Assembly: GCA_005881055.1 (NCBI GenBank)
Contig: VBHW01000092.1
Coordinates: forward strand, 1 to 6,895
DNA: 6,895 nt
Reading direction: 5' to 3'
Source: Chloroflexota bacterium
GTDB lineage: Bacteria; Chloroflexota; Limnocylindria; Limnocylindrales; CSP1-4
Part shown: positions 1 through 5,865 of the stretch, piece after piece
Position numbering within the stretch: the stretch's first letter is position 1
Layout of the letters: the number at the start of each line of letters is the position of its first letter
Made by a program: the position numbers and the translations under genes
Notes under the pieces: model-generated
Database searches by the model: none
The model's input: only the letters and a program-made list of their open reading frames with translations
What the model was told of the DNA's origin: nothing

Positions 1-2
1 CC

Positions 3-1118
3 TTCGGCCTCCTGTCCGATCGACTCGGACACCACAGGATCATGCAGGTCGGTCCACTGTTCGGGGCGATCGCGGTCGTCCTCACGTCGCTCACGACGAA
101 CCTGCCGGTGATCGGGCTCACGCGGCTCCTCGAGGGCGCGTCGACGGCCGCGTCCGTCCCGTCGATCCTCGGCTTCATCGCGATGGCGACCGCTGGTGAC
201 GAGCTCCTCCGCGGGCGTGCGGCGGCACGGTTCGAGGGCGCGACCCTGGCCGGGCTCGGAGCTGGCTTCGTCGCCGCGGGGCCGATCTACGCCACGCTCG
301 GACGCGGCGGGTTCCTCCTCAACGCGCTCGTCTACCTCGTGTCGCTCGCGATCTACCGCTACGGGGTCACCGAAGCCGAGGGCGAGCGCGCCGCGACGCG
401 GGCGTCGCATCCGGGCGTCCGGCGCTACATCGAGATCCTCCGCAGCTCGAGCGTCTGGATCCTCGCCCCGACGTGGATCGCGATCAACGCGGCGCTCGGC
501 CTGTGGACGAGCCAGTCGATCTTCCAGATCGTCAAGGACCCACCGGCCGAATTCAGCGACCAGTACCTCATGGGCCTCGCCGACCCGATTCAGGTGAGCG
601 TGGGGCTGACGATCGCCCTCGTCGTGTTCTTCGGCGGCCTCGCGTTCTGGGGCGAGCGCTTCAAGCGCTATCGGCGGACGTCGATCATCTTCGTGGGGAT
701 CTGCGGGGGCGCGCTGATGATCGTCGCGGCGACGCTCGTCAACCACAGCGCAGGCCTGCCGTTCGCGATCCGGGGCCTCGAGGCGGCGGTCGCTGCCGCC
801 GGCCTGTTCGTGCTCGCCGGGGCTACGCCTGCCGCTCTTGGATTGCTCGCCGACGTCTCGGAGTCGTTCCCCAACGACCGGGGCGCGATCATGGGCGTCT
901 ACTCGGTCTTCCTCGCGCTCGGCCAGATCACGGGGAGCCTCATCGGCGGAGCTGCGGCGGAGGTCCGCGGGATCGACGGGCTTCTCGTCGCGACGCTCGT
1001 CCTGCTCCTTCTCGCGCTCGTCCCGCTCAACCGGCTTCGGGCGTTCGAGCACCAGCTGTCACCGTCGCCGGACGTCGTGCCAGGCCACGGAGCGTTCCCG
1101 GCACCTTCGGGCGACTGA
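3..1118 (+). CDS. MFS transporter, 5' end cut by window edge
   Basis: Inner-membrane permease of the major facilitator superfamily; the substrate cannot be told from sequence. The frame is open from base 3, and an ATG at 42 is not the start because the residues before it (FGLLSDRLGHHRI) form the conserved MFS loop-2/3 motif A, G-x-L-x-D-R-x-G. The protein therefore begins upstream of the window and lacks about the first two membrane helices. Of 371 visible residues, about ten hydrophobic segments can be counted (roughly 14-32, 36-62, 75-98, 103-121, 150-167, 200-222, 227-248, 258-290, 300-325, 330-350). TRLLEGAS near residue 42 resembles motif B, and the glycine-rich GLGAGFVAAGP resembles motif C of drug/proton antiporters, so export is a weak guess. 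The tail after the last helix is short and proline-rich. It ends in TGA, 133 bp before the DegV gene. Confidence 0.85.
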   Translation, partial: FGLLSDRLGHHRIMQVGPLFGAIAVVLTSLTTNLPVIGLTRLLEGASTAASVPSILGFIAMATAGDELLRGRAAARFEGATLAGLGAGFVAAGPIYATLGRGGFLLNALVYLVSLAIYRYGVTEAEGERAATRASHPGVRRYIEILRSSSVWILAPTWIAINAALGLWTSQSIFQIVKDPPAEFSDQYLMGLADPIQVSVGLTIALVVFFGGLAFWGERFKRYRRTSIIFVGICGGALMIVAATLVNHSAGLPFAIRGLEAAVAAAGLFVLAGATPAALGLLADVSESFPNDRGAIMGVYSVFLALGQITGSLIGGAAAEVRGIDGLLVATLVLLLLALVPLNRLRAFEHQLSPSPDVVPGHGAFPAPSGD

Positions 1119-1129
1119 GCCCGGATCGG

Positions 1130-1194
1130 GCCAGCCGGGCCTCCGGGAACGCCGGCCGGGCCTCCGCCGAACGCCAGCCAGGCCGCTCGGCGGC
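1130..1194. repeat. Three degenerate ~22-nt GC-rich tandem units
   Basis: The gap between the transporter and the DegV gene contains three adjacent units starting at 1130, 1151 and 1173. Units 1 and 2 share GCC-R-GCCGGGCCTCCG and end in GAAC; unit 3 keeps only the first half (GCC-A-GCC-A-GGCC) before diverging. The segment is G/C only for long stretches and can form several hairpins, so it may also work as the transporter's terminator. No T-tract follows. Confidence 0.45.
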
Positions 1195-1207
1195 CCCTGC
1201 CGGCTCG

Positions 1208-1213
1208 TATCAT
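1208..1213 (+). promoter_or_regulatory. -10 box for the DegV gene
   Basis: TATCAT lies in an otherwise G/C-rich gap, 38 bases before the GTG start. It would place the transcription start near 1220 and give a leader of about 30 nt, enough to include the AGGGAGG Shine-Dalgarno at 1240-1246. No convincing -35 hexamer is visible at 16-18 bp upstream. Confidence 0.5.
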
Positions 1214-1251
1214 CGTCCGGCTGGGGGCGGACTCGATCGAGGGAGGGAATC

Positions 1252-2103
1252 GTGAGCCGCGTCGCCATCGTGACCGACTCCGCCGCGGACCTGACGCCCG
1301 AAGCCGCGAAGGAGGCCGGCATCACCGTCGTCGCCCTCGAGGTCAGCTTCGGGGACGACCATTACAAGGCCGGGCTCGACCTGTCGACCGAGGAGTTCTG
1401 GCGTCGCATGACCGCCCCGGATGCCCCGTTCCCGAAGACGGCCGCGGCGAGCGCGGGGGACTTCCAGGCGGTCTTCGAGCGATGCCTGTCCGATGGCGCC
1501 GAGGCCATCGTATGCGTCGACGTCGCGGGGACGCTCTCGGGGACGATCAAGGCGGCGACGATCGCCCGCGACGCGCTCCCGGACCGCGAGATCCACGTCG
1601 TCGATTCGGGATCGGCGTCGATGGGCGAGGGGCTCCTCGCGCAGGTGGGCGCCGAGATGGCGGCGCGCGGCGCATCGGCGACGTCGATCGTGGAGACGCT
1701 GAACAGGCGCAAAGCCGACCTGAATGTCTTCTTCGCGCTCGACACGCTCGAGTACCTGAAGCGTGGCGGCCGGATCAGCGGGGCGCAGGCGGCGGTCGGC
1801 TCGCTCCTGTCGATGAAGCCCATCATCACGATCAAGGACGGGGCGGTCGAGAGCGTCGATCGCGTGCGGACGAGGTCGAAGGCGCGCCAACGCGCGATCG
1901 AGCTCCTGACGGAGCGCCCCGTCGAACGCCTCGTCATCCTCCACACGATGTCCGAGGGCGTCGAGGAGTTCCGCAACGAGCTCCTCGGTCGCCTCGAGGG
2001 CTCGGTCGACAAGGCGCACGCCGACGTCTACCCGGTCGGGCCGTCGGTGGGCCCGCACCTGGGGCCGGGCGGGATCGGCGCGGTCGTCCTCTACGAGGCC
2101 TGA
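1252..2103 (+). CDS. degV: DegV family fatty-acid-binding protein (FakB-like)
   Basis: DegV proteins bind a long-chain fatty acid; in Firmicutes the FakB members present it to the kinase FakA, which makes acyl-phosphate. The protein is 283 residues, the family's usual length. Visible family marks: VTDSAADLT at residues 7-15; SGT at 96-98; DSGSASMGEG at 118-127; the hallmark LDTLEYLKRGGRIS at 163-176; KPIITIKDG at 189-197; and GPSVGPHLGPGGIG at 263-276 with the conserved His269. The usual TSQPS carboxylate-binding segment reads TAAAS (63-67), keeping Thr and the last Ser. The GTG start at 1252 is chosen because AGGGAGG sits 5 nt upstream and the protein then begins directly with the first beta strand, as in the family; the frame stays open far upstream into the transporter gene but that extension is not conserved-looking. 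No fakA is in the window, so acyl transfer to a kinase is inference. Confidence 0.93.
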   Translation: MSRVAIVTDSAADLTPEAAKEAGITVVALEVSFGDDHYKAGLDLSTEEFWRRMTAPDAPFPKTAAASAGDFQAVFERCLSDGAEAIVCVDVAGTLSGTIKAATIARDALPDREIHVVDSGSASMGEGLLAQVGAEMAARGASATSIVETLNRRKADLNVFFALDTLEYLKRGGRISGAQAAVGSLLSMKPIITIKDGAVESVDRVRTRSKARQRAIELLTERPVERLVILHTMSEGVEEFRNELLGRLEGSVDKAHADVYPVGPSVGPHLGPGGIGAVVLYEA

Positions 2104-2113
2104 TCGGCTCGGA

Positions 2114-2132
2114 CGTTGGCCTTGGGCCGACG
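2114..2132 (+). terminator. Putative terminator hairpin after the DegV gene
   Basis: Ten bases after the TGA, CGTTGGCC (2114-2121) pairs with GGCCGACG (2125-2132), 8 bp with one G-U pair and a TTG loop. It has the position and strength of a terminator stem, but no U-tract follows, so it may instead be the first of the run of palindromes in this gap. Confidence 0.4.
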
Positions 2133-2138
2133 CGGCTC

Positions 2139-2301
2139 GTTGTGCCTGGCACAACAAAATGGCTCCAACGAGCCGGTCTGATGCCCCGCGGGGCATCAAC
2201 GATGACGATGGAGCCCTGCGCCACGTTCGGACGAGCACGGATAGGCAGGCCTGCGTGCCGTCACCCGGTTCGCGGAGCCGGTTTGGTGTTCCTGGCGCAA
2301 C
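2139..2301. repeat. 28-bp inverted repeat pair framing a palindromic segment
   Basis: The 28 bases at 2139-2166 on the + strand match the 28 bases at 2301-2274 on the - strand at 22 positions without gaps (shared blocks include GTTG-Y-GCC and GGCTCC). Each copy is itself a palindrome: GTTGTGCC-T-GGCACAAC at 2139-2155, and GGTGTT/AACACC at 2285-2290/2299-2304. A further stem, GGCTCGTTG (2134-2142) with CAACGAGCC (2166-2174), overlaps the first, so two folds compete. Next to copy 2, CCGGTTC-GCG-GAGCCGG forms another short hairpin. The arrangement, 163 bp end to end with no open frame of coding character inside, fits a REP/BIME-type or MITE-like extragenic element. No transposase or target duplication was seen. 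Confidence 0.6.
2179..2198. repeat. 20-bp perfect palindrome
   Basis: TGATGCCCCGCGGGGCATCA is a perfect palindrome of 10-bp arms with no spacer. It is enclosed by the pair GGCTCCA (2161-2167) and TGGAGCC (2209-2215). It may be the core of the surrounding repeat element, a protein-binding dyad, or part of a terminator; no T-tract follows on either strand. Confidence 0.6.
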
Positions 2302-2381
2302 ACCTTCCCCAAGCCGTCCAACCACCCGGCCGGCGCCTTGAGTAGCCCGATCGGCCCGTATGTGGGGCCAGGACCGCGGGC

Positions 2382-2387
2382 TATACT
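2382..2387 (+). promoter_or_regulatory. -10 box for glutamate dehydrogenase
   Basis: TATACT is one base off the bacterial -10 consensus TATAAT and stands out in the GC-rich gap. It predicts a start near 2394 and a leader of about 127 nt before the ATG at 2521. The -35 region (around 2359-2364, TATGTG) is weak. Confidence 0.55.
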
Positions 2388-2451
2388 CGGCCCGAACTCG
2401 TCGCGCGGCGCGCCCGACCACCGCCGGACGGGCCCGGCGCCGCGAACCGTG

Positions 2452-2472
2452 GGGTCTTCCGGGAGAAGACTC
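2452..2472 (+). other. Hairpin in the glutamate dehydrogenase leader
   Basis: GGGTCTTC (2452-2459) pairs with GAAGACTC (2465-2472), 8 bp with one G-U pair and a 5-nt CGGGA loop, ending 48 nt before the start codon. Upstream, CGCCGG (2422-2427) pairs with CCGGCG (2434-2439). Both lie inside the predicted leader mRNA. They could slow ribosomes, stabilise the mRNA or bind a regulator; they match no riboswitch class I know, and no anti-Shine-Dalgarno pairing is evident. Confidence 0.4.
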
Positions 2473-2520
2473 AGCACCGGACGCCCTGGATCGGGCCGCC
2501 GGAACGGAGGACGCCTGTCC

Positions 2521-3786
2521 ATGACCACCGAGCAGACGGCTGCGTCGATCAATCCCTGGCAGGTCGCGCAACAGCAGTTCGACCTCGCCGCCGGTCGGCT
2601 GAGCCTGGACCCCGGGCTTCGACGCGTCCTGCGCGAGCCGCGCCGGGAGCTCACGGTCCACTTCCCGGTCAAGATGGACGATGGCAGCGTCCAGGTCTTC
2701 ACGGGCTACCGCGTCCAGCACAACGTCGGCCGCGGCCCGGCGAAGGGCGGCATCCGCTACCACCAGGACGTCACCCTCGACGAGGTCAAGGCCCTCGCGA
2801 TGTGGATGACATGGAAGTGCGCCGTCGTCGCCATTCCGTACGGCGGCGGCAAGGGCGGCGTCATCGTCGATCCCAAGAAGCTCTCGCTCAAGGAGCTCGA
2901 GGCGCTCACCCGCCGCTTCACGACCGAGATCGAGGTGCTCATCGGGCCCGAGCGCGACATCCCCGCGCCGGACGTGAACACGAACGCCCAGGTCATGGCG
3001 TGGATGATGGACACGTACTCGATGCACCAGGGCTACACGGTGCCGGGCGTGGTGACCGGCAAGCCGATCAGTCTCGGCGGCTCCGAGGGACGCACCGAGG
3101 CGACCGCTCGGGGTGCGGTCTACTGCATCGTCGAGGCGGCGGACCACCTCGGGATCGACCTGGGGCGCTCACGGGTCGCCGTCCAGGGGTTCGGCAATGC
3201 CGGATCGATCGCCGCGAGCCTCATCCGCGACGAGGGCTCGAGCGTGGTGGCGGTGAGCGACTCGACGGGCGGGATCCACAGGCCGACCGGTCTCGACGTC
3301 GACCGCGTCATCGCCTGGAAGAAGGAGCACGGCACCGTGCAGGGCTTCCCGGGCTCGACCGACGTGACGAACGCCGATGTCCTCGAAGTCGACTGCGACA
3401 TCCTCATCCCGGCGGCGCTCGAGAATCAGATCACGGCCCGCAACGCCGGTTCGATCAAGGCCAGGGTCATCGCCGAGGCGGCCAACGGGCCGACGACGCC
3501 CGACGCGGACGAGATCCTCCACGAGCGCGGCGTCTTCCTGATCCCCGACATCCTGTGCAACGCCGGCGGCGTGACCGTCAGCTACTTCGAGTGGGTCCAG
3601 GACCTCAACCGGGACCACTGGAGCGAGACGATCGTCAACGCGAAGCTCAAGGAGATCATGGTCCGGGCGTTCGACGAGACGTACCGCATCGCGCGGCAGG
3701 AGGAGGTCAACATGCGCATGGCGGCCTACCTCCTTGCGGTCCAGCGGGTCGCCGACGCGACGTCGATGCGCGGCCTCTACCCGTAG
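2521..3786 (+). CDS. gdhA: Glutamate dehydrogenase
   Basis: Glu/Leu/Phe/Val dehydrogenase family enzyme of 421 residues, the usual length for hexameric catabolic-type enzymes. It interconverts glutamate with 2-oxoglutarate and ammonium using NAD(P)(H) in the cytoplasm. Motifs: GPAKGGIRY with the substrate lysine Lys75; MTWKCAVVAIPYGGGKGG with Lys99 and catalytic Lys111; PAPDVNTN with catalytic Asp151; Rossmann loop GFGNAG at 223-228; NAGGVTVSYFEWVQD from 347, with Ser354 at the position that contacts the glutamate side-chain carboxylate. Keeping both Lys75 and Ser354 argues for glutamate rather than leucine, valine or phenylalanine. The ATG at 2521 is chosen because it is preceded by GGAGG at 2506-2510 (10-nt spacing) and the family-like N-terminus starts here; the open frame back to 2338 encodes Gly/Arg/Pro/Ser-rich filler. 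It probably has its own promoter. NAD versus NADP preference cannot be settled by eye. Confidence 0.95.
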   Translation: MTTEQTAASINPWQVAQQQFDLAAGRLSLDPGLRRVLREPRRELTVHFPVKMDDGSVQVFTGYRVQHNVGRGPAKGGIRYHQDVTLDEVKALAMWMTWKCAVVAIPYGGGKGGVIVDPKKLSLKELEALTRRFTTEIEVLIGPERDIPAPDVNTNAQVMAWMMDTYSMHQGYTVPGVVTGKPISLGGSEGRTEATARGAVYCIVEAADHLGIDLGRSRVAVQGFGNAGSIAASLIRDEGSSVVAVSDSTGGIHRPTGLDVDRVIAWKKEHGTVQGFPGSTDVTNADVLEVDCDILIPAALENQITARNAGSIKARVIAEAANGPTTPDADEILHERGVFLIPDILCNAGGVTVSYFEWVQDLNRDHWSETIVNAKLKEIMVRAFDETYRIARQEEVNMRMAAYLLAVQRVADATSMRGLYP

Positions 3787-3814
3787 ATCGAGCTCGGGCC
3801 GGACGGACGCCGCG

Positions 3815-3831
3815 GGCGACCTTTCGTCGCC
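3815..3831 (+). terminator. Putative terminator hairpin after glutamate dehydrogenase
   Basis: GGCGAC (3815-3820) pairs with GTCGCC (3826-3831) around a CTTTC loop, 28 bases after the stop codon. The stem is short and lacks a U-tract, so this is a tentative terminator call. Confidence 0.3.
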
Positions 3832-3912
3832 GACAGCCTGGCGCCCGACCCCCGCCCGACGACCCCACCGGCCACCGTTCTGACGGGCCTCGGAGGCGCC
3901 CGAGCCGGGTGC

Positions 3913-3918
3913 TACCAT
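3913..3918 (+). promoter_or_regulatory. -10 box giving a leaderless mRNA
   Basis: TACCAT ends 7 nt before the ATG at 3926, which would put the transcription start at or next to the A of the start codon. No Shine-Dalgarno sequence lies before the ATG, which supports leaderless translation as is common in GC-rich lineages. A bulged hairpin (GGCCTCGG with CCGAGCC, 3887-3907) sits just upstream. No clear -35 box is visible. Confidence 0.5.
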
Positions 3919-3925
3919 CGCCGCC

Positions 3926-4531
3926 ATGCTCGACCACGAAGAGAAATTCCTGTTCAAGGAGGAGATCCTCCACCTCGCCAACGCCGTGGCCGAGCCGGGC
4001 GTCCTCGACAACGTCGAGGACCTCCTGACCGACGTCATCACGAGCCCGCGGTTCGACTCCGAGGTCTTCACCCTCGAGCGCAGCCTCCAGGTGATGCTCG
4101 GCTCGCGGGCCGGCACGACGCTCGTCGGGCTGCTCACCGTCGCGCCCGAGGTGTTCGACGAGGTCGCCGAGGTGCGGATCCCGTCCGAGGTCCACGAGCG
4201 GCTGGTCGCCTGGCGTGCGCGATTCGGCCTCGCGATCGACAACGCCCTGAACTTCCTCAACAACCCGGACGGCATCCAGGGCCACAACTTCGCGACGCAG
4301 GTCGCCCATGTCGAGGAACGCCGCGTGCTGCAGGGCCGCCTGACGCTCGTGCGCTACAACAACGAGCCGCAGTTCTTCGTCGCCGACGCGAGCGTGTTCC
4401 TCGGCCTCGTCGCCGACGTCATGGAGCGGCTCGGCCCGTACCTCGAGCCCGACGCCGTCGACGCCGAGACGATGGGTCGCCTTCGCGACGCGGTCCAGCT
4501 CGTCGAGCGCAAGACGGCCAGCCGCGGCTGA
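3926..4531 (+). CDS. Conserved-looking hypothetical protein, function unknown
   Basis: I do not recognise this 201-residue protein. It starts MLDHEEKFLFKEEILHLANAV and is soluble: no signal peptide or membrane segment. It is acidic in its N-terminal half, has no cysteine and a single tryptophan, and looks mainly helical at both ends. The middle (about residues 99-150) has an asparagine- and aromatic-rich stretch, IDNALNFLNNPDGIQGHNF, followed by two likely beta strands, RLTLVRYNN and PQFFVADAS. Codon use has the same strong G/C third-position bias as its neighbours and the composition is that of a folded protein, so it is very likely real. The ATG is set by the -10 box 7 nt upstream and the lack of any Shine-Dalgarno site. 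It lies 139 bp after glutamate dehydrogenase and 120 bp before the DRTGG gene; these gaps argue against a tight operon. Position alone gives no function. Confidence 0.8.
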   Translation: MLDHEEKFLFKEEILHLANAVAEPGVLDNVEDLLTDVITSPRFDSEVFTLERSLQVMLGSRAGTTLVGLLTVAPEVFDEVAEVRIPSEVHERLVAWRARFGLAIDNALNFLNNPDGIQGHNFATQVAHVEERRVLQGRLTLVRYNNEPQFFVADASVFLGLVADVMERLGPYLEPDAVDAETMGRLRDAVQLVERKTASRG

Positions 4532-4561
4532 ACCCTCGGGCTGATGGCGTCGCGGAGCTCC

Positions 4562-4614
4562 GCCTCGGAATCCTCGGACCGATGGCTAGCAGGAGCGTCG
4601 CCTCGGTCCTCGGA
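4562..4614 (+). repeat. Short direct repeats between two genes
   Basis: The gap 4532-4651 contains GCCTCGGAATCCTCGGA (4562-4578) and GCCTCGGTCCTCGGA (4600-4614), the same block 38 nt apart, differing by a missing AA. A 12-bp palindrome GCGGAGCTCCGC (4552-4563) overlaps the first copy. They could be paired binding sites before the next gene or chance GC-rich similarity. No good -10 box was found in this gap. Confidence 0.35.
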
Positions 4615-4651
4615 GGGCGAGTGCCGGTAGATCGTTGAGGGTGCCAGCTCG

Positions 4652-5821
4652 ATGAGGCAGGTCTACCTCGCCGCGACCGGCCAGAACCGCGGCAAGACCA
4701 CGGCCGCGCTCGGCTTCCTCGACGGCTTCTTCCGCGAGGGCCTGGCGCCGGGGTTCATGAAGCCCGTCGGCCAGCGGACCGTCATCCAGGACGGGGTCGC
4801 CGCCGACGAGGACGCCGTCCTCATGAAGGTGGTCTTCGGCCTGCCCGACCAGCTCGCGGCGATGAGCCCGGTCCACATCCCTCGCGGGTTCACGAAGTCG
4901 TACATCGCGGGCGAGGTCGTCGAGGACCTGGGCGCGCGCATCCGCGACGCGCACGCGACCTTCGCGGACCGGGACGTCCTGCTCGTCGAGGGCACCGGCC
5001 ACGCGGGCGTCGGGGCGGTCGTGGGCCTGTCGAACGCGGTCGTGGCGGCGATGCTCGGGACGCCGGCGATCATCGTGTCCGAGGGCGGCGTCGGACGGCC
5101 GATCGACGAGATCGTCCTCAACGCGTCGCTGTTCCGTGCGCATGGCGTCGAGGTCGCCGGGGCGATCGTCAACAAGGTCCAGGTGGACGCCCAGCCGGGG
5201 ATCGGCCGGACGCTCGAACGGGGACTCGCGCGGCAGGGCGTCCCCCTCGTGGGCATCCTCCCGTACCGCCCGGTCCTGTCGAACCCGACGCTCGGGATGA
5301 TCCTCGAGGGCGTCCAGGGCGAGACGCTGCATCGGGGCCCGGACCTCGACCAGGTGATCGGCGGCGTCGCGATCGGGGCGATGGAGCCGGGACACATGCT
5401 CGAGCGGGTCGGTCCGCGCACGCTCGTCATCGTGCCCGGCGACCGGGAGGACGTGATCCTGACGCTCACGACGGCGCATCTCGTCGGCCCGGCACGCGGC
5501 GGGACGCCGGCCGAGGTCGGCGGGGTCCGCGACCCGAACGGGCCGGCACCGCCCGATGGCCACGACGGCGCGGCGCTCGGCCTCGTCCTGACCGGCGGCT
5601 ATCGGCCCCGCCCGGCAGTCGTCGACGCGATCCGCGCGGCCGACCTCTTCGCGACTCTCGTGCCCGAGGACACGTACGCGGTCGCATCCGAGGTCCACGA
5701 CCTGCTCGTGAAGACGCATGCCGGCGATCACGAGAAGATCGAGACGATCAAGGCGCTCGTCGCCGAGCACCTGGACATCGACCGGATCCTCGCCGCGGCG
5801 ACCGTCGCTCCCGAGGCCTGA
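4652..5821 (+). CDS. Stand-alone BioD-like/DRTGG protein (phosphotransacetylase N-terminal family)
   Basis: This 389-residue cytoplasmic protein matches the N-terminal region of long phosphotransacetylases (COG0857 type) but has no phosphotransacetylase catalytic domain. Residues 1-205 form a dethiobiotin-synthetase-like P-loop domain: ATGQNRGKTT at 8-17 (modified Walker A), MKPVGQ at 36-41, VEGTGHAGVG at 112-121, NKV at 174-176. Residues from about 209 form the DRTGG domain: LSNPTLGMI at 209-217, IGAMEPG, and PGDRED around 262-267, where DRTGG itself is degenerate. A Gly/Pro-rich stretch at about 280-307 interrupts the domain before LVLTGGYRP and the final helices. In E. coli Pta the equivalent region senses metabolites and tunes activity; a regulatory role here, with a partner enzyme encoded elsewhere, is inference. 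The start is firm: an in-frame TAG at 4628-4630 leaves ATG 4652 as the only standard start, with GAGGG at 4637-4641. It faces the last gene convergently. Confidence 0.88.
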   Translation: MRQVYLAATGQNRGKTTAALGFLDGFFREGLAPGFMKPVGQRTVIQDGVAADEDAVLMKVVFGLPDQLAAMSPVHIPRGFTKSYIAGEVVEDLGARIRDAHATFADRDVLLVEGTGHAGVGAVVGLSNAVVAAMLGTPAIIVSEGGVGRPIDEIVLNASLFRAHGVEVAGAIVNKVQVDAQPGIGRTLERGLARQGVPLVGILPYRPVLSNPTLGMILEGVQGETLHRGPDLDQVIGGVAIGAMEPGHMLERVGPRTLVIVPGDREDVILTLTTAHLVGPARGGTPAEVGGVRDPNGPAPPDGHDGAALGLVLTGGYRPRPAVVDAIRAADLFATLVPEDTYAVASEVHDLLVKTHAGDHEKIETIKALVAEHLDIDRILAAATVAPEA

Positions 5822-5865
5822 CGCGGCGGCGGGGCCAGGGGAGTCGGGCGCGACCCCCGGCGCCG

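Noticed and set aside
1203..1212. GGCTCGTATC before the DegV gene, identical to part of one repeat copy near 5930
   Set aside because: There is no partner ACGA 7 bases away, so it is a half-match; the bases are explained better by the -10 box.
2338..2520. N-terminal extension of glutamate dehydrogenase from an upstream TTG
   Set aside because: The extra residues are low-complexity, overlap the predicted promoter and leader hairpins, and the ATG at 2521 has a Shine-Dalgarno site and a normal family N-terminus.
2139..2520. A CRISPR array, tRNA or known riboswitch in the large gap
   Set aside because: The repeats are inverted and only two, no T-loop or acceptor-stem pattern is present, and no known riboswitch core was recognised.
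1210..3147. A 645-codon open frame on the - strand antisense to the DegV and glutamate dehydrogenase genes
   Set aside because: It is Arg/Ala/Asp/His-rich with no family resemblance and mirrors two well-conserved genes; long antisense frames are expected at this GC content.
3926..5821. One operon of the unknown gene and the DRTGG gene
   Set aside because: The 120-bp gap with its own repeats and separate Shine-Dalgarno site gives no positive support; co-transcription is possible but not shown.
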